A DNA stretch of 64,000 nucleotides from Gammaproteobacteria bacterium (lineage in GTDB: Bacteria; Pseudomonadota; Gammaproteobacteria; UBA4575), in the NCBI GenBank assembly GCA_028279275.1, contig JANQOB010000016.1:1-64000 (forward strand), read 5' to 3'. Of the stretch, positions 1-9,778 are shown one piece after another. Every line of letters starts with the position of its first letter. Positions within the stretch are counted from its first letter, which is position 1. The notes below the pieces were generated by a model that saw only the letters and a program-made list of their open reading frames with translations, did not search any database and was not told the DNA's origin. The translations under genes and the position numbers were made by a program.

Positions 1-1
1 C

Positions 2-100
2 ATGATTGCACCGATTGCGATGGATGAAGGCTTACGCTTTGCGATTCGTGAGGGTGGGCGTACGGTAGGTGCCGGGGTGGTTGCCAAGATTATTGAATAA
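2..100 (+). CDS. tuf: Elongation factor Tu, C-terminal end (partial)
   Basis: Only the last 32 codons are inside the window. The residues [19 protein letters not shown] followed by AKIIE are the highly conserved end of EF-Tu domain III, the GTPase that delivers aminoacyl-tRNA to the ribosome. Its stop codon lies 56 bp before rpsJ with no terminator between them, so rpsJ is probably read from the str-type transcript that carries tuf. The start and GTPase domain lie before the window. Confidence 0.95.
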   Translation: MIAPIAMDEGLRFAIREGGRTVGAGVVAKIIE

Positions 101-156
101 CACCGTCGTAATTCCTTTATTTAGAGTCATTATTAAGTCAAAGAAGAGGTGGAAAT

Positions 157-471
157 ATGCCAGCCGGACAAACTATTCGCATACGCTTGAAGGCGTTTGA
201 TCATCGTTTGATTGATCGCTCTGCGAGTGAAATAGTGGACACTGCGAAGCGAACTGGGGCTCGCGTGAAAGGGCCTATTCCTTTGCCGACTAAGAAAGAG
301 CGGTTTACGGTTCTAATTTCACCTCATGTGGATAAGAATGCTCGAGATCAGTACGAAATTCGCACCCATAAACGCATCATGGACATCGTTGAGCCTACGG
401 AAAAAACGGTGGATGCATTGATGAAACTGGATCTTGCGGCTGGCGTGGATGTCCAGATTAAGTTGAATTAA
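157..471 (+). CDS. rpsJ: 30S ribosomal protein S10
   Basis: 104 residues, the normal S10 length, with the conserved [16 protein letters not shown] start and [22 protein letters not shown] core. S10 sits in the 30S head and in many bacteria also binds NusB in transcription antitermination. A Shine-Dalgarno-like AGAGGTGG precedes the ATG. It follows tuf closely but is separated from the next gene, rplC, by 234 bp, unlike the usual tight rpsJ-rplC junction, so it may belong to the tuf transcript more than to the genes downstream. Confidence 0.98.
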   Translation: MPAGQTIRIRLKAFDHRLIDRSASEIVDTAKRTGARVKGPIPLPTKKERFTVLISPHVDKNARDQYEIRTHKRIMDIVEPTEKTVDALMKLDLAAGVDVQIKLN

Positions 472-566
472 TCACCCTGATAAGTACAACTTGAGCGAAA
501 CAGGTCAACTAACAAAAATTTGGTTAAAAATATTGGAAAATATAGCTTTTTGAGTAGATAAAACGG

Positions 567-595
567 TTTTCTAACCCGCTGATTTTTGTGATAAT
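567..595 (+). promoter_or_regulatory. Candidate promoter between rpsJ and rplC
   Basis: An extended -10 (TG-T-GATAAT, hexamer at 590-595) lies 17 bp after a weak -35-like TTTTCT (567-572). Transcription would start near 602, just before a strong hairpin and about 100 nt ahead of rplC. The -35 is poor, so the call rests on the -10, the unusual gap and the hairpin. Confidence 0.4.
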
Positions 596-609
596 GCACG
601 GCTCACTTT

Positions 610-640
610 GGCCCGGCTATGAGGTAACTCATGCCGGGCC
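610..640 (+). promoter_or_regulatory. GC-rich hairpin in the rplC leader (possible S10-operon leader element)
   Basis: Perfect 8-bp stem GGCCCGGC (610-617) / GCCGGGCC (633-640), continued by an inner 5-bp stem ATGAG (619-623) / CTCAT (628-632) with a GTAA loop and one bulged T. No T-tract follows, so it does not look like an intrinsic terminator. In E. coli a leader ahead of the S10 operon binds L4 for autogenous control; here a structured leader stands ahead of rplC-rplD instead. The regulatory role is inference. Confidence 0.5.
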
Positions 641-705
641 TTGGTTATCCAGGACTATAGAAATCACTATCTCGCCTTATTAGAGCAGACGAGTATTAAC
701 GAATT

Positions 706-1440
706 ATGTCATTAGGTTTAGTAGGTACAAAAGTAGGTATGACACGTGTCTTCACTGAGGCAGGTGTATCTGTGCCTGTGACAGTTGTGCATGCTCCTGC
801 AAATCGAGTTACGCAACTGCGAACGTTAGATGCTGATGGTTACCATGCTGTGCAAGTGACCTACGGCGAGAAGAAAGCATCGCGAATTAATAAAGCAACA
901 GCTGGTCAATTTGCAAAATCTGGTGTTGCGGCTGGTAGAAGTTTACGTGAGTTCAGGTTAGAGAAGGATGTTCCTGAGAGCTTGCAAGTTGGAGCTGAAC
1001 TAAAAACATCATTGTTTTCAGTTGGACAAAAAGTTTCTGTTGCAGGTGTCACTAAAGGAAAAGGATTTGCTGGTCCAGTTAAGCGACATAACTTCCACAT
1101 GCAAGATGCTACACACGGCAACTCAATATCTCATCGCGCTCATGGATCAACGGGTCAGTGTCAAGATCCCGGTCGTGTTTTTAAAGGTAAAAAAATGGCA
1201 GGCCATATGGGCAGTGTGCGTGTAACCACAAAAAATTTAGAAGTAGTGCAGATCGATAGTGAAAAAGATTTGTTACTTATTAAAGGTGCTGTGCCAGGTG
1301 CTCCCGGTGGAGATGTAATTGTTAAGCCGGTGAATGCAGATGAAATTAATTTACCGTCTGATGAAGTCCCTGCTGATGACCAACAAAACACGGAAGATTC
1401 ATCACAAGCTGAAGCGGCTGAAGAAAAATCAGAATCATAA
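706..1440 (+). CDS. rplC: 50S ribosomal protein L3 with acidic C-terminal extension
   Basis: 244 residues against about 209 for E. coli L3. The canonical protein spans roughly 1-208: [13 protein letters not shown] start, [16 protein letters not shown], and [23 protein letters not shown], whose first Gln (residue 151) matches the glutamine methylated by PrmB in E. coli. L3 nucleates 23S rRNA folding near the peptidyl transferase centre. Residues 209-244 form an extra tail rich in Asp, Glu, Ser and Ala, probably disordered. rplD begins 2 bp after the stop. Confidence 0.97.
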   Translation: MSLGLVGTKVGMTRVFTEAGVSVPVTVVHAPANRVTQLRTLDADGYHAVQVTYGEKKASRINKATAGQFAKSGVAAGRSLREFRLEKDVPESLQVGAELKTSLFSVGQKVSVAGVTKGKGFAGPVKRHNFHMQDATHGNSISHRAHGSTGQCQDPGRVFKGKKMAGHMGSVRVTTKNLEVVQIDSEKDLLLIKGAVPGAPGGDVIVKPVNADEINLPSDEVPADDQQNTEDSSQAEAAEEKSES

Positions 1441-1442
1441 AC

Positions 1443-2048
1443 ATGCAACTCTCACTCGCAAATTCGAAAACTACAGTCGACGTATCAGACGATATTTTTG
1501 CGTGTGAATACAATGAAGACTTAGTACACCAAGCGGTTACTGCGTATCTGGCAGGTGGGCGTCAGGGAACCAAGGCCCAGAAGAGACGTAGTGATGTGAA
1601 AGGTGGTGGTGCTAAACCGTGGCGACAAAAAGGGACTGGTCGCGCGCGCGCAGGCACATCCAACAGCCCGATCTGGCGTTCAGGTGGTGTGGCATTTGCG
1701 GCAAGACCACGAAACTATAAACAAAAACTCAATAAAAAAATGCTTCGTGCAGCCTACGCATCCATGTTTTCTGAATTAGTGCGACAAGAAAGAATTCATG
1801 TTGTAGAAGATTTTACCGTTACCGAACCTAAGACCAAGCAAGCACTAGAGCACTTAAATAAACTTTCCATTTCCTCCGCATTAGTCATTACCGAAGAAGC
1901 TGATAAAAACTTATATTTGTCCGTACGAAATTTACCGTATGTTGATGTCACCGAAATTGGTGGGTTGGATCCTGTAAGCTTGCTCAAATATGAACATGTA
2001 GTTGTAACCAAAGATGCGCTCGGTGCGATAGAGGAGTGGTTGCAATGA
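1443..2048 (+). CDS. rplD: 50S ribosomal protein L4
   Basis: 201 residues, the family length. The loop [21 protein letters not shown] followed by [16 protein letters not shown] is the conserved extended L4 loop that lines the peptide exit tunnel. In E. coli L4 also represses its own operon by binding the S10 leader and acts as an RNase E modulator. It starts 2 bp after rplC and its TGA overlaps the rplW ATG (ATGA), so the genes are probably translationally coupled. Confidence 0.98.
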   Translation: MQLSLANSKTTVDVSDDIFACEYNEDLVHQAVTAYLAGGRQGTKAQKRRSDVKGGGAKPWRQKGTGRARAGTSNSPIWRSGGVAFAARPRNYKQKLNKKMLRAAYASMFSELVRQERIHVVEDFTVTEPKTKQALEHLNKLSISSALVITEEADKNLYLSVRNLPYVDVTEIGGLDPVSLLKYEHVVVTKDALGAIEEWLQ

Positions 2049-2341
2049 ATCAAGAGCGTTTAATGACAATTCTATTGGGCCCTCATATTTCTGAGAAAAC
2101 GGCATCAATCGCGGATAATAATAACCAGCATGCATTTAAAGTAATTCGCGGCGCTAAAAAAGAAGAAATCAAGAAAGCGGTTGAAAAATTGTTTGATGTG
2201 AAAGTGGCTGCAGTGAATACCATTAATATGAATGGTAAACAAAAGCGATTTGGGCGATATGCTGGTAAGCGTGCAGACTGGAAAAAAGCCATTGTGACAT
2301 TAGAAGAAGGTCACGATATCGATTTTGGTGGTTTTGAGTAA
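2045..2341 (+). CDS. rplW: 50S ribosomal protein L23
   Basis: 98 residues from the ATG at 2045 ([19 protein letters not shown]). An in-frame GTG lies three codons upstream, but the ATG overlaps the rplD stop as ATGA and matches the usual N-terminus, so I prefer it. L23 sits at the polypeptide exit and docks trigger factor and SRP. The conserved [19 protein letters not shown] segment is present. It is 8 bp ahead of rplB. Confidence 0.97.
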   Translation: MNQERLMTILLGPHISEKTASIADNNNQHAFKVIRGAKKEEIKKAVEKLFDVKVAAVNTINMNGKQKRFGRYAGKRADWKKAIVTLEEGHDIDFGGFE

Positions 2342-2349
2342 ATAAAGTT

Positions 2350-3177
2350 ATGGCGATCGCAAAAGCAAAACCAACTTCACCAGGACGCAGATTCGTTGTA
2401 CAGGTTACAACACCTGGGCTATATAAAGATGGACCATATAAACCGTTAGTTGATGAAAAACGTAAAAGTGGTGGCAGAAATAATGCCGGGCGTATTACCA
2501 CGCGTCACCGGGGTGGCGGTCATAAAAAACGTTATCGAATTATTGATTTTAAACGCAATAAAGATGAGATCACTGCTGAAGTAGAAAGAATTGAATATGA
2601 TCCGAATCGAAGTGCAAACATAGCATTACTTAAATATGCAGATGGTGAGCGTCGTTACATCATTGCACCAAAGAATTTACAAGTTAAAGACCAGGTAGTT
2701 TCGGGTAATCAGGTACCTATTAAAGTTGGGAATTCGTCACCCATTAGAAACATTCCTGTAGGAACGATTGTGCACTGTATTGAAATGAAGCCTGGTAAGG
2801 GTGCACAAATTGGAAGAAGTGCTGGAGCAGCAGTGCAAATTGTTGCCCGCGAGGGTAATTATGCAACATTACGCTTGCGTTCAGGTGAAATGCGAAAAGT
2901 ATTATCGGCTTGTCGTGCCACAATTGGTGAAGTGGGTAATGCAGAACATAACTTACGTAAATTAGGTAAAGCAGGTGCTAAGCGCTGGCGAGGGGTTCGC
3001 CCAACTGTTCGCGGTGTTGCGATGAATCCAGTGGATCATCCACATGGTGGTGGTGAAGGCAGAACTTCAGGTGGTAGACACCCTGTTTCTCCTTGGGCGA
3101 TGCCAACTAAAGGTTATAAAACACGTAAGAATCACCGTACTGATCGTTTGATAGTACGTCGTAGGAATAAAAAATAA
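2350..3177 (+). CDS. rplB: 50S ribosomal protein L2
   Basis: 275 residues, normal for L2. It shows the [21 protein letters not shown] segment and the C-terminal [20 protein letters not shown] motif, whose histidine lies close to the peptidyl transferase centre. L2 is a primary 23S rRNA binding protein needed for subunit association. It lies between rplW and rpsS as in the canonical S10 operon. Confidence 0.98.
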   Translation: MAIAKAKPTSPGRRFVVQVTTPGLYKDGPYKPLVDEKRKSGGRNNAGRITTRHRGGGHKKRYRIIDFKRNKDEITAEVERIEYDPNRSANIALLKYADGERRYIIAPKNLQVKDQVVSGNQVPIKVGNSSPIRNIPVGTIVHCIEMKPGKGAQIGRSAGAAVQIVAREGNYATLRLRSGEMRKVLSACRATIGEVGNAEHNLRKLGKAGAKRWRGVRPTVRGVAMNPVDHPHGGGEGRTSGGRHPVSPWAMPTKGYKTRKNHRTDRLIVRRRNKK

Positions 3178-3216
3178 TTTATTTTAGTTTTTTGCACAGT
3201 ATTTAGAGAAAAGTAA

Positions 3217-3486
3217 ATGCCAAGATCGTTAAACAAAGGGCCTCACATAGATCATCACTTGATGAAAAAGGTCGAGCAAGCAGTGGAAAAAAATGATCGA
3301 AAGCCAATTAAAACTTGGTCACGTCGATCACTCATTATTCCAGACATGGTGGGATTAACGATTGCAGTACACAACGGCCGCCAACATGTACCTGTACTAA
3401 TTAGCGAAAACATGGTGGGTCATAAACTTGGTGAGTTTGCGATTACGAGAACATTTAAAGGCCACTCTGGAGATCGTAAGGCGTAA
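3217..3486 (+). CDS. rpsS: 30S ribosomal protein S19
   Basis: 89 residues. [42 protein letters not shown] and the C-terminal [19 protein letters not shown] are characteristic. S19 binds in the 30S head with S13 and contacts the A-site finger bridge. It is 2 bp ahead of rplV, so the two are probably coupled. Confidence 0.98.
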   Translation: MPRSLNKGPHIDHHLMKKVEQAVEKNDRKPIKTWSRRSLIIPDMVGLTIAVHNGRQHVPVLISENMVGHKLGEFAITRTFKGHSGDRKA

Positions 3487-3488
3487 TT

Positions 3489-3821
3489 ATGCAAACTTCA
3501 GCGAAATTAACATTCATACGTATCGCGCCCCAAAAGGCTCGATTAGTTGCAAATCAAATACGTGGCAAAAAAGTCGACCGTGCTTTAGAAATTTTAAAGT
3601 TCAGTCCTAAAAAAGGTGCGGGCTTGATTAAGAAAGTTCTCGATTCAGCCATTGCAAATGCCGAGCACAATGAAGGTGCAGATATTGATGAACTAAAAGT
3701 TTCAAAAGTTTTTGTTGATGATGGTCCGACGCATCGCCGCTTTAGAGCTCGTGCCAAAGGCCGTGCAGCAAAGATCTTGAAGCGTACTAGTCATATAACT
3801 GTCGAAGTGAGTGATAGTTAA
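3489..3821 (+). CDS. rplV: 50S ribosomal protein L22
   Basis: 110 residues. The family hallmarks are the [18 protein letters not shown] start, the [13 protein letters not shown] helix, and the beta hairpin [17 protein letters not shown] that reaches into the exit tunnel, where changes give macrolide resistance in other species. The next gene, rpsC, is 80 bp away, a wider gap than its neighbours, and that gap holds a 14-bp palindrome. Confidence 0.98.
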   Translation: MQTSAKLTFIRIAPQKARLVANQIRGKKVDRALEILKFSPKKGAGLIKKVLDSAIANAEHNEGADIDELKVSKVFVDDGPTHRRFRARAKGRAAKILKRTSHITVEVSDS

Positions 3822-3874
3822 ATTAAATGAGTATTTATTTAAGAATGTTTATATTCAAAGCTAAAAAATTAATT

Positions 3875-3888
3875 ACCTTAATTAAGGT
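3875..3888. promoter_or_regulatory. 14-bp perfect palindrome in the rplV-rpsC gap
   Basis: ACCTTAATTAAGGT is a perfect inverted repeat ending 13 bp before the rpsC ATG. It overlaps the expected ribosome-binding region (AAGGTTG), so as RNA it could pair and mask the Shine-Dalgarno sequence. With no loop the hairpin would need to open its AATT centre, so the effect could be small; function is inference. Confidence 0.25.
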
Positions 3889-3901
3889 TGGGTACTAAAC
3901 G

Positions 3902-4609
3902 ATGGGACAGAAAGTACATCCAACTGGAATGCGTCTGGGAATATCTACCGATTGGACATCGCGATGGTATGCAGAAGGCAAAGATTATGCGGACTTTTTG
4001 CAAAGTGATTTAGAGATTAGGGAATACCTGAAGAAAAAATTATCGCAAGCCTCTGTGAGTAGAATTCAGATAGATCGTCCTGCAAGAGCAGCATTCATAA
4101 CTATTCATACAGCACGGCCAGGAATAGTAATTGGCAAGAAGGGTGAGGATATTGAAGCATTGCGTCATGAGGTTTCTAGAAGAACTGGGCTTAATGTGAA
4201 CAATGTAAAAATTAATATTGAAGAAATTCGCAAACCCGAAATTGATTCACAGCTCGTTGCAGAAAGTATTGCCCAGCAACTAGAGCGACGCATTATGTTT
4301 AGACGCGCAATGAAGCGCGCAGTAAGTAATGCGATGAGATTAGGTGCATTAGGTGTAAAAGTTAATGTAGGTGGACGATTAAATGGTGCAGAAATAGCAC
4401 GAAGCGAATGGTACCGTGAAGGGCGTGTGCCTCTGCACACATTACGTGCCAATATTGATTATGGAACTGCTGAAGCGTTAACTACATATGGAATCATAGG
4501 TATTAAGACCTGGATTTATAAAGGCGATGTTTTTGATCTAAATGATAAAGATAGTGAAGAAGACAATAAGCCTGCTGCTACAAAACAAGCAAAAGCAAAA
4601 ACAAATTAA
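3902..4609 (+). CDS. rpsC: 30S ribosomal protein S3
   Basis: 235 residues. [14 protein letters not shown] is the invariant start; a KH domain follows with the [15 protein letters not shown]xxG loop, then the C-terminal domain with [12 protein letters not shown] and [13 protein letters not shown]3 helps form the mRNA entry channel and its helicase activity. The last 25 or so residues are a Lys/Asp/Glu-rich tail of the kind that varies freely between species. Confidence 0.98.
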   Translation: MGQKVHPTGMRLGISTDWTSRWYAEGKDYADFLQSDLEIREYLKKKLSQASVSRIQIDRPARAAFITIHTARPGIVIGKKGEDIEALRHEVSRRTGLNVNNVKINIEEIRKPEIDSQLVAESIAQQLERRIMFRRAMKRAVSNAMRLGALGVKVNVGGRLNGAEIARSEWYREGRVPLHTLRANIDYGTAEALTTYGIIGIKTWIYKGDVFDLNDKDSEEDNKPAATKQAKAKTN

Positions 4610-4642
4610 ATTGAGTTTGATTTAAAAAATTTAGTATCTGTC

Positions 4643-5056
4643 ATGTTACAGCCGAAAAGAACAAAGTTTAGAAAACAGCAAAAAGGGCGTAATCGCGGTT
4701 TAGCTTTAAATGGTAATAAAGTTAGCTTTGGTGAGTATGGTTTGAAGGCTGTATCAAGAGGACGTATTACTGCTCGCCAAATTGAGGCAGCAAGACGGGC
4801 CATGACACGTCATGTAAAGCGTGGCGGAAAAATTTGGATTCGAATTTTTCCAGATGTGCCTGTTACCAAAAAGCCTTTAGAGGTTAGACAAGGTAAGGGT
4901 AAAGGTAATGTGGAATATTGGGTTGCAAAAATACAACCTGGGAAAATGCTATATGAGATGGAAGGTGTGGATGAAGAGATTGCGCGTGAAGCCTTCCGTT
5001 TGGCAGATGCGAAGTTACCGATACGAACTACATTTGTTTCACGCACAATAATGTAG
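4643..5056 (+). CDS. rplP: 50S ribosomal protein L16
   Basis: 137 residues, the family length. [19 protein letters not shown] start, [19 protein letters not shown], and [11 protein letters not shown] are conserved. L16 organises the A-site and the peptidyl transferase region of the 50S subunit. [12 protein letters not shown] just before VPVTKKPLE carries the Arg that YcfD (RoxA) hydroxylates in E. coli; the enzyme itself is not in this window. Confidence 0.98.
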   Translation: MLQPKRTKFRKQQKGRNRGLALNGNKVSFGEYGLKAVSRGRITARQIEAARRAMTRHVKRGGKIWIRIFPDVPVTKKPLEVRQGKGKGNVEYWVAKIQPGKMLYEMEGVDEEIAREAFRLADAKLPIRTTFVSRTIM

Positions 5057-5079
5057 TGAAAGGCAACTGAGACAGTATT

Positions 5080-5277
5080 ATGAAAGCAGAAGAGTTAAGA
5101 GAGAAATCTGTTAAGGAATTAAATGAAGAGTTGCTCGAGTTGCGTAAAGAGCAATTTAATTTGCGTATGCAAAAAGGCGTGGGCCAGGCAACACGTGTGC
5201 ATCAGTTTAAATTGAATAGAAAAAATATTGCCCGAGTAAAAACAGTTATGAATGAAAAGGCAAAACAAGAGGCTTAA
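5080..5277 (+). CDS. rpmC: 50S ribosomal protein L29
   Basis: 65 residues. [25 protein letters not shown] with FNLRMQKG is the typical two-helix L29. It lies at the exit tunnel beside L23, at the site where trigger factor and SRP bind. It follows rplP by 23 bp; 74 bp separate it from the rpsQ ATG. Confidence 0.97.
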   Translation: MKAEELREKSVKELNEELLELRKEQFNLRMQKGVGQATRVHQFKLNRKNIARVKTVMNEKAKQEA

Positions 5278-5351
5278 TGAGTAATTTGGAAATTATGCAA
5301 ATGATTAATTTAGTTTGTTTATTATTAAAAACTTGTCGTTGAGAGTTGCGA

Positions 5352-5615
5352 ATGTCTGAAGATAAGAAGATACGTACACTGCAAGGTAAAGTGATTAGTG
5401 ACAAGATGAACAAGACGATTACTGTCTTATTGGAACGTCAGGTTAAGCATCCTTTGTATAAGAAATACATAAGACGTTCGACTAAATTACATGTGCATGA
5501 TGAGAATAATGAGTGCGCTATTGGTGATGTTGTAGCAATTCGCGAATGTCGCCCTATGTCAAAAACTAAGTCCTGGACTTTAGTTGAGATAACAGAGCGT
5601 GGTGCAGAAACCTAG
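5352..5615 (+). CDS. rpsQ: 30S ribosomal protein S17
   Basis: 87 residues from the ATG at 5352 ([20 protein letters not shown]). A TTG two codons upstream is in frame, but the ATG gives the usual N-terminus. S17 is an OB-fold primary binder of 16S rRNA 5' domain; [31 protein letters not shown] is conserved. It is followed after 18 bp by rplN. Confidence 0.97.
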   Translation: MSEDKKIRTLQGKVISDKMNKTITVLLERQVKHPLYKKYIRRSTKLHVHDENNECAIGDVVAIRECRPMSKTKSWTLVEITERGAET

Positions 5616-5633
5616 GTGTGATGAGGGGTAGTT

Positions 5634-6002
5634 ATGATACAGATGCAAACTACGCTGGAAGCAGCAGACAACAGTGGTGCACGCAAGCTGCAGTGCATCA
5701 AAGTACTCGGTGGGTCGCACCGGCGTTATGCCAGAATTGGCGACGTTATTAAGGTTAGCGTTAAAGATGCGATACCGCGTGGCAAAGTTAAAAAAGGTGA
5801 GGTGTATAACGCAGTAGTTGTGCGCACGGCTAAAGGCGTACGTCGTACTGATGGATCATTAATTCGTTTTGACACTAATGCGGCAGTGTTGTTGAACACG
5901 CAATTACAACCTATTGGCACTCGGATATTTGGGCCAGTAACGCGGGAATTAAGAACAGAGCGTTTTATGAAGATTATTTCATTAGCGCCTGAAGTGCTTT
6001 AA
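5634..6002 (+). CDS. rplN: 50S ribosomal protein L14
   Basis: 122 residues, the exact family length. [42 protein letters not shown] and [13 protein letters not shown] are diagnostic. L14 forms inter-subunit bridges and is the docking site of the silencing factor RsfS, whose gene is also in this window at 57252. Confidence 0.98.
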   Translation: MIQMQTTLEAADNSGARKLQCIKVLGGSHRRYARIGDVIKVSVKDAIPRGKVKKGEVYNAVVVRTAKGVRRTDGSLIRFDTNAAVLLNTQLQPIGTRIFGPVTRELRTERFMKIISLAPEVL

Positions 6003-6027
6003 AAACTTTATTTATTGTTAAGTAAAC

Positions 6028-6345
6028 ATGCAAAAGATACGTAGAGGAGACGATGTAATCGTAATTGCCGGCAAAGATAAAGGCCGACGTGGCACTGTGC
6101 TTAAAGTGTTAGATGACCAGCGTGTTGTGGTAGAAAGTATAAATATTGCAAAAAGACATCAGAAGCCAAACCCTAATGCAGGAATCGCGGGCGGAATCGT
6201 TGATCGAGAAATGCCGATAGATATTTCTAATGTAAAGATCTTTAATCCTGCTACTAATAAAGGCGATCGAATTGGCTTTAAGATTCTTAAAGACAATAAA
6301 AAAGTTCGCTACTTTAAATCGAATGGTGAAGTGGTTGACGTATAA
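6028..6345 (+). CDS. rplX: 50S ribosomal protein L24
   Basis: 105 residues. The N-terminal KOW motif ([22 protein letters not shown]) and the [22 protein letters not shown] segment identify L24, one of the two proteins that start 50S assembly. It is in the canonical place between rplN and rplE. Confidence 0.98.
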   Translation: MQKIRRGDDVIVIAGKDKGRRGTVLKVLDDQRVVVESINIAKRHQKPNPNAGIAGGIVDREMPIDISNVKIFNPATNKGDRIGFKILKDNKKVRYFKSNGEVVDV

Positions 6346-6383
6346 GATCAGAAACTAAGGTAAGTATTCAGAGATTATTAAAA

Positions 6384-6923
6384 ATGGCGCGCCTACAAGA
6401 ATATTACAACGATACTGTTCGGGAACAGCTCAAAGAGAAGTTTGGGTTCAAGAACATTATGCAAGTGCCACGTATTGAGAAAATTACACTCAATACCGGT
6501 ATGGGTGAGGCAGTGCGCGATAAAAAGTTAATTGAGAAAGTAGTTGCAGATATGGAACAAATCTCTGGTCAAAAGGCTGTTGTGACTAAAGCTAAAAAGT
6601 CTATTGCAGGATTTAGTATCCGTGATAATTACCCAATTGGCTGCAAAGTAACGTTGCGAAAAACACGCATGTATGAGTTTTTAGATCGTTTAATCAATAT
6701 TGCAATACCACGCATACGTGATTTTAGGGGTTTAAATGCACGTGCATTTGATGGGCGTGGTAATTATAGCCTTGGTATAACAGAGCAAATTATTTTCCCT
6801 GAAATTGATTACGACAAAATTGATGCGATTCGTGGTATGGATATTGCGATAACAACCAGCGCTAATACAGATGAAGAAGCAAAGGCTCTATTAGAAGCCT
6901 TTAGTTTTCCATTTAGAAAATAA
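6384..6923 (+). CDS. rplE: 50S ribosomal protein L5
   Basis: 179 residues, full length. It carries [43 protein letters not shown] and the C-terminal [17 protein letters not shown]5 binds 5S rRNA with L18 and L25 and contacts the P-site tRNA. In E. coli S8 represses the spc operon by binding near this gene's start; I could not confirm that structure here by eye. Confidence 0.98.
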   Translation: MARLQEYYNDTVREQLKEKFGFKNIMQVPRIEKITLNTGMGEAVRDKKLIEKVVADMEQISGQKAVVTKAKKSIAGFSIRDNYPIGCKVTLRKTRMYEFLDRLINIAIPRIRDFRGLNARAFDGRGNYSLGITEQIIFPEIDYDKIDAIRGMDIAITTSANTDEEAKALLEAFSFPFRK

Positions 6924-6949
6924 ACTTTTAATCAATAGAGATTATAAAT

Positions 6950-7255
6950 ATGGCAAAGCTCTCAATGATTGCACGCGACACAAAACGAGAAAAAGTGGTG
7001 CGTAGATATGCAACGAAACGTACAGAGTTAAAGGCAATAATTAAAAGCCCAACGACAAGCTACGAAGAAAAAGAAGCGGCAACATTGAAATTACAAAAGT
7101 TGCCTAAGAATGCGAGTCCAGTGCGTTTACGTAATCGTTGTAATTTAACCGGCAGACCAAAAGGCTATTATCGTAAATTTGGTCTAGGTCGAAATAAACT
7201 TCGTGAAGCTGCAATGCGAGGTGATGTGCCAGGCTTGGTGAAAGCTAGCTGGTAA
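6950..7255 (+). CDS. rpsN: 30S ribosomal protein S14 (zinc-independent form)
   Basis: 101 residues, the long form of S14. The C-terminal [26 protein letters not shown] lacks the CxxC...CxxC zinc motif of the short paralogue, so this is the zinc-independent type. S14 is needed for late assembly of the 30S head. Confidence 0.98.
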   Translation: MAKLSMIARDTKREKVVRRYATKRTELKAIIKSPTTSYEEKEAATLKLQKLPKNASPVRLRNRCNLTGRPKGYYRKFGLGRNKLREAAMRGDVPGLVKASW

Positions 7256-7277
7256 TAAAGAGTAAGGAATCCGTTTT

Positions 7278-7673
7278 ATGAGTATGAGTGACCCAATATC
7301 CGATATGTTAACGCGTATTCGTAATGGACAAAGCGCGAATAAAGTTACGGTCGATATTCCTACTTCAAATGTTAAAAGAGCTATTGCAAATGTGCTTAAA
7401 GAAGAAGGCTTTATTGAAGACTTTGCGGTCAATGAAGAGGGTGCAAAGTCAACTATAACGGTAACGCTTAAATATTATATGGGTGAACCTGTGATCTCTA
7501 AGTTAAAGCGTGTAAGTCGTCCGGGACTACGTATATATAAGAGTGTAGATGAATTGCCGCGTGTTATTGGCGGCATGGGTGTAGCCATTATTTCTACATC
7601 AAATGGTGTGATGAGTGACCGAGCTGCTCGAGTGGCTGGCCACGGTGGTGAAGTGTTGTGCACAGTCGAATAA
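7278..7673 (+). CDS. rpsH: 30S ribosomal protein S8
   Basis: 131 residues. [18 protein letters not shown] is nearly the E. coli N-terminus, which supports the first ATG over the one two codons later. The C-terminal [13 protein letters not shown] is the conserved 16S rRNA binding segment. S8 is the translational repressor of the spc operon in E. coli. Confidence 0.98.
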   Translation: MSMSDPISDMLTRIRNGQSANKVTVDIPTSNVKRAIANVLKEEGFIEDFAVNEEGAKSTITVTLKYYMGEPVISKLKRVSRPGLRIYKSVDELPRVIGGMGVAIISTSNGVMSDRAARVAGHGGEVLCTVE

Positions 7674-7703
7674 TTTGAGAGCAGATATAAAGAGTTAATA
7701 TTC

Positions 7704-8231
7704 ATGTCACGAGTCGCTAGTCAACCAGTTGTTATACCGTCAGGCGTTGATGTAAAGCTTGATGGCCAGCATTTAGCTGTGAAGGGTTCCAAAGGCGAAA
7801 TGTCTATGGATATCCATGATGATGTGCATGTCGAACACAATGACAATGAAATAAATGTGCAGACCGAAAAGTCTAAAAACATTGCCATGGCTGGAACTAT
7901 GCGTGCACTGATTAACAACTTAGTTATTGGTGTAAGTGATGGTTTTGAGAAAAAATTAGAGCTTGTCGGTGTGGGTTACCGTGCTCAATCAAAAGGAAAA
8001 GTTTTAAATTTAAACTTAGGCTATTCTCATCCGATTGATTATAACGTTCCCGAGGGCGTGAAAATTGAAACTCCTAGTCAAACCGAAGTGGTGGTAAGTG
8101 GATTTGATAAACAAAAAGTGGGTCAAGTAGCTGCTGAGATTCGAGCTTTTAGACCACCTGAGCCTTATAAAGGCAAGGGTGTGAAATATGCAGATGAAAG
8201 AATTGTGCGCAAAGAAGCTAAAAAGAAATAA
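7704..8231 (+). CDS. rplF: 50S ribosomal protein L6
   Basis: 175 residues with two repeated L6 folds. [15 protein letters not shown] in the N-terminal half and [25 protein letters not shown] with [18 protein letters not shown] in the second are characteristic. L6 sits near the sarcin-ricin loop where the translational GTPases bind. Confidence 0.98.
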   Translation: MSRVASQPVVIPSGVDVKLDGQHLAVKGSKGEMSMDIHDDVHVEHNDNEINVQTEKSKNIAMAGTMRALINNLVIGVSDGFEKKLELVGVGYRAQSKGKVLNLNLGYSHPIDYNVPEGVKIETPSQTEVVVSGFDKQKVGQVAAEIRAFRPPEPYKGKGVKYADERIVRKEAKKK

Positions 8232-8243
8232 ATAAGTTAAAGA

Positions 8244-8597
8244 ATGGATAAAACGAAATCAAGATTGCGAAGAGCGCGTAAAACTCGTAGCAAAATTGCT
8301 GAGTTAAATGCACATCGATTATGTGTACATCGTACTTCTAAACATATTTACGCTCAGGTGATTGCTCCAAGTGGTGATCAAACTTTGGTGGCAGCTTCAT
8401 CTGTCGAACCTGAGCTACGTGGGGCTATTAAATATAGTGGCAATGTAGATGCTGCGAAAGCAGTTGGTGAAAAAATTGCACAGCGTGCAAAAGACAAAGG
8501 TATTGAGTCTGTTGCATTTGATCGATCTGGTTTTAGATATCATGGTCGGGTTAAAGCACTCGCTGAGGCTGCACGTGAAGCAGGCCTAAAATTTTAA
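8244..8597 (+). CDS. rplR: 50S ribosomal protein L18
   Basis: 117 residues. An Arg/Lys-rich start ([13 protein letters not shown]) is followed by [13 protein letters not shown] and the C-terminal [27 protein letters not shown]18 delivers 5S rRNA to the large subunit with L5. It starts 12 bp after rplF. Confidence 0.98.
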   Translation: MDKTKSRLRRARKTRSKIAELNAHRLCVHRTSKHIYAQVIAPSGDQTLVAASSVEPELRGAIKYSGNVDAAKAVGEKIAQRAKDKGIESVAFDRSGFRYHGRVKALAEAAREAGLKF

Positions 8598-8631
8598 CTA
8601 GAGAATTTAATTTAGAGAACATAAAGAACCT

Positions 8632-9138
8632 ATGGCTGCAAACGAACCAGCAAGAATATCAGACGGTCTTGAAGAGAGATTAGTTTCAGTTAACCGTGTG
8701 GCTAAAGTTGTCAAAGGTGGTCGCCAGTTTGGCTTCACTGCATTGACAGTAGTTGGTGATGGAAACGGCAAAATCGGAGTCGGATATGGTAAGGCGCGTG
8801 AAGTTCCGTTAGCAATTCAAAAAGCAATGGAAAAAGCACGTAAAGAAATGGTTCAGGTGCCGATTAATGATGGAACGTTATATTACCCAGTCGTTGGCAC
8901 ACATGGGGCTGCAAAAGTATTCATGCAGCCTGCATCTGTGGGTACGGGAATTATTGCAGGTGGTGCAATGCGAGCGGTGTTTGAAGTGGTTGGTGTTAAA
9001 AATGTTTTGTCAAAATGTATTGGTTCGAGAAATCCTATTAACGTAGTTAAGGCGACTATTGACGCATTAAAAACGATGCAGTCACCCGACTATATTGCGG
9101 CTAAACGCGGCAAGACGGTAGAAGAAGTACTTTCATAG
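8632..9138 (+). CDS. rpsE: 30S ribosomal protein S5
   Basis: 168 residues. The double-stranded RNA-binding-like domain shows [24 protein letters not shown] and [17 protein letters not shown]; the second domain has [14 protein letters not shown]5 contributes to decoding accuracy at the mRNA entry site. Its stop overlaps an in-frame GTG of the following gene. Confidence 0.98.
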   Translation: MAANEPARISDGLEERLVSVNRVAKVVKGGRQFGFTALTVVGDGNGKIGVGYGKAREVPLAIQKAMEKARKEMVQVPINDGTLYYPVVGTHGAAKVFMQPASVGTGIIAGGAMRAVFEVVGVKNVLSKCIGSRNPINVVKATIDALKTMQSPDYIAAKRGKTVEEVLS

Positions 9139-9152
9139 TGAATGTTGTAGAT

Positions 9153-9335
9153 ATGAGTAAGCAATTAAAAGTTACATTAGTGAAAAGTCTAAATGGTCGC
9201 TTGGCGGCGCATAAGGCCTGTGCTCAAGGTTTAGGTATTCGTCGTATTCACAACCCTGTAACCGTCAACGATACTCCTGAAAATCGCGGCATGATTAATA
9301 AAATTAGCTACATGCTTAAAGTAGAAGAAGCCTAA
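9153..9335 (+). CDS. rpmD: 50S ribosomal protein L30
   Basis: 60 residues from the ATG at 9153 ([16 protein letters not shown]), close to the usual 59-60. An upstream GTG at 9138 would add five residues and overlap the rpsE stop; the ATG matches the family start better. [23 protein letters not shown] then [11 protein letters not shown] is typical. Confidence 0.95.
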   Translation: MSKQLKVTLVKSLNGRLAAHKACAQGLGIRRIHNPVTVNDTPENRGMINKISYMLKVEEA

Positions 9336-9343
9336 GACAAATT

Positions 9344-9778
9344 ATGAATTTAAACTCACTTAAACCAGCCGAAGGAAGTCGACCTAGTCGTAAGCGAGTG
9401 GGCCGAGGAATAGGTTCTGGCTCAGGCAAGACCTGCGGTCGTGGCCATAAAGGTCAGCATTCACGTTCGGGTGGATATCACAAAGTTGGTTTTGAAGGTG
9501 GTCAAATGCCTTTGCAAAGACGTTTACCAAAAGTAGGTTTTCGTTCTCGTAAAGGGTCATTGACCGCTGAAGTTCGATTGCACGAACTTGAATTAGTGGA
9601 TGATGATGTGATTGATATGGATGCGCTTAAAGACGCTAAGTTAATTCCTGCAATGACTAAAAGAGTAAAAGTCATTCAATCTGGAAAGATTGAAAAAGCT
9701 GTTAAAACTAAAGGCTTGCATTTTACAGCGGGTGCAAAAAAAGCAGTTGAAGCTGCTGGAGGGACAATAGAAATATAA
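9344..9778 (+). CDS. rplO: 50S ribosomal protein L15
   Basis: 144 residues, full length. [22 protein letters not shown], the glycine-rich [20 protein letters not shown] stretch and [17 protein letters not shown] are diagnostic. L15 is a late-assembly 50S protein. Its TAA shares one base with the ATG of secY (TAATG), which suggests translational coupling. Confidence 0.98.
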   Translation: MNLNSLKPAEGSRPSRKRVGRGIGSGSGKTCGRGHKGQHSRSGGYHKVGFEGGQMPLQRRLPKVGFRSRKGSLTAEVRLHELELVDDDVIDMDALKDAKLIPAMTKRVKVIQSGKIEKAVKTKGLHFTAGAKKAVEAAGGTIEI

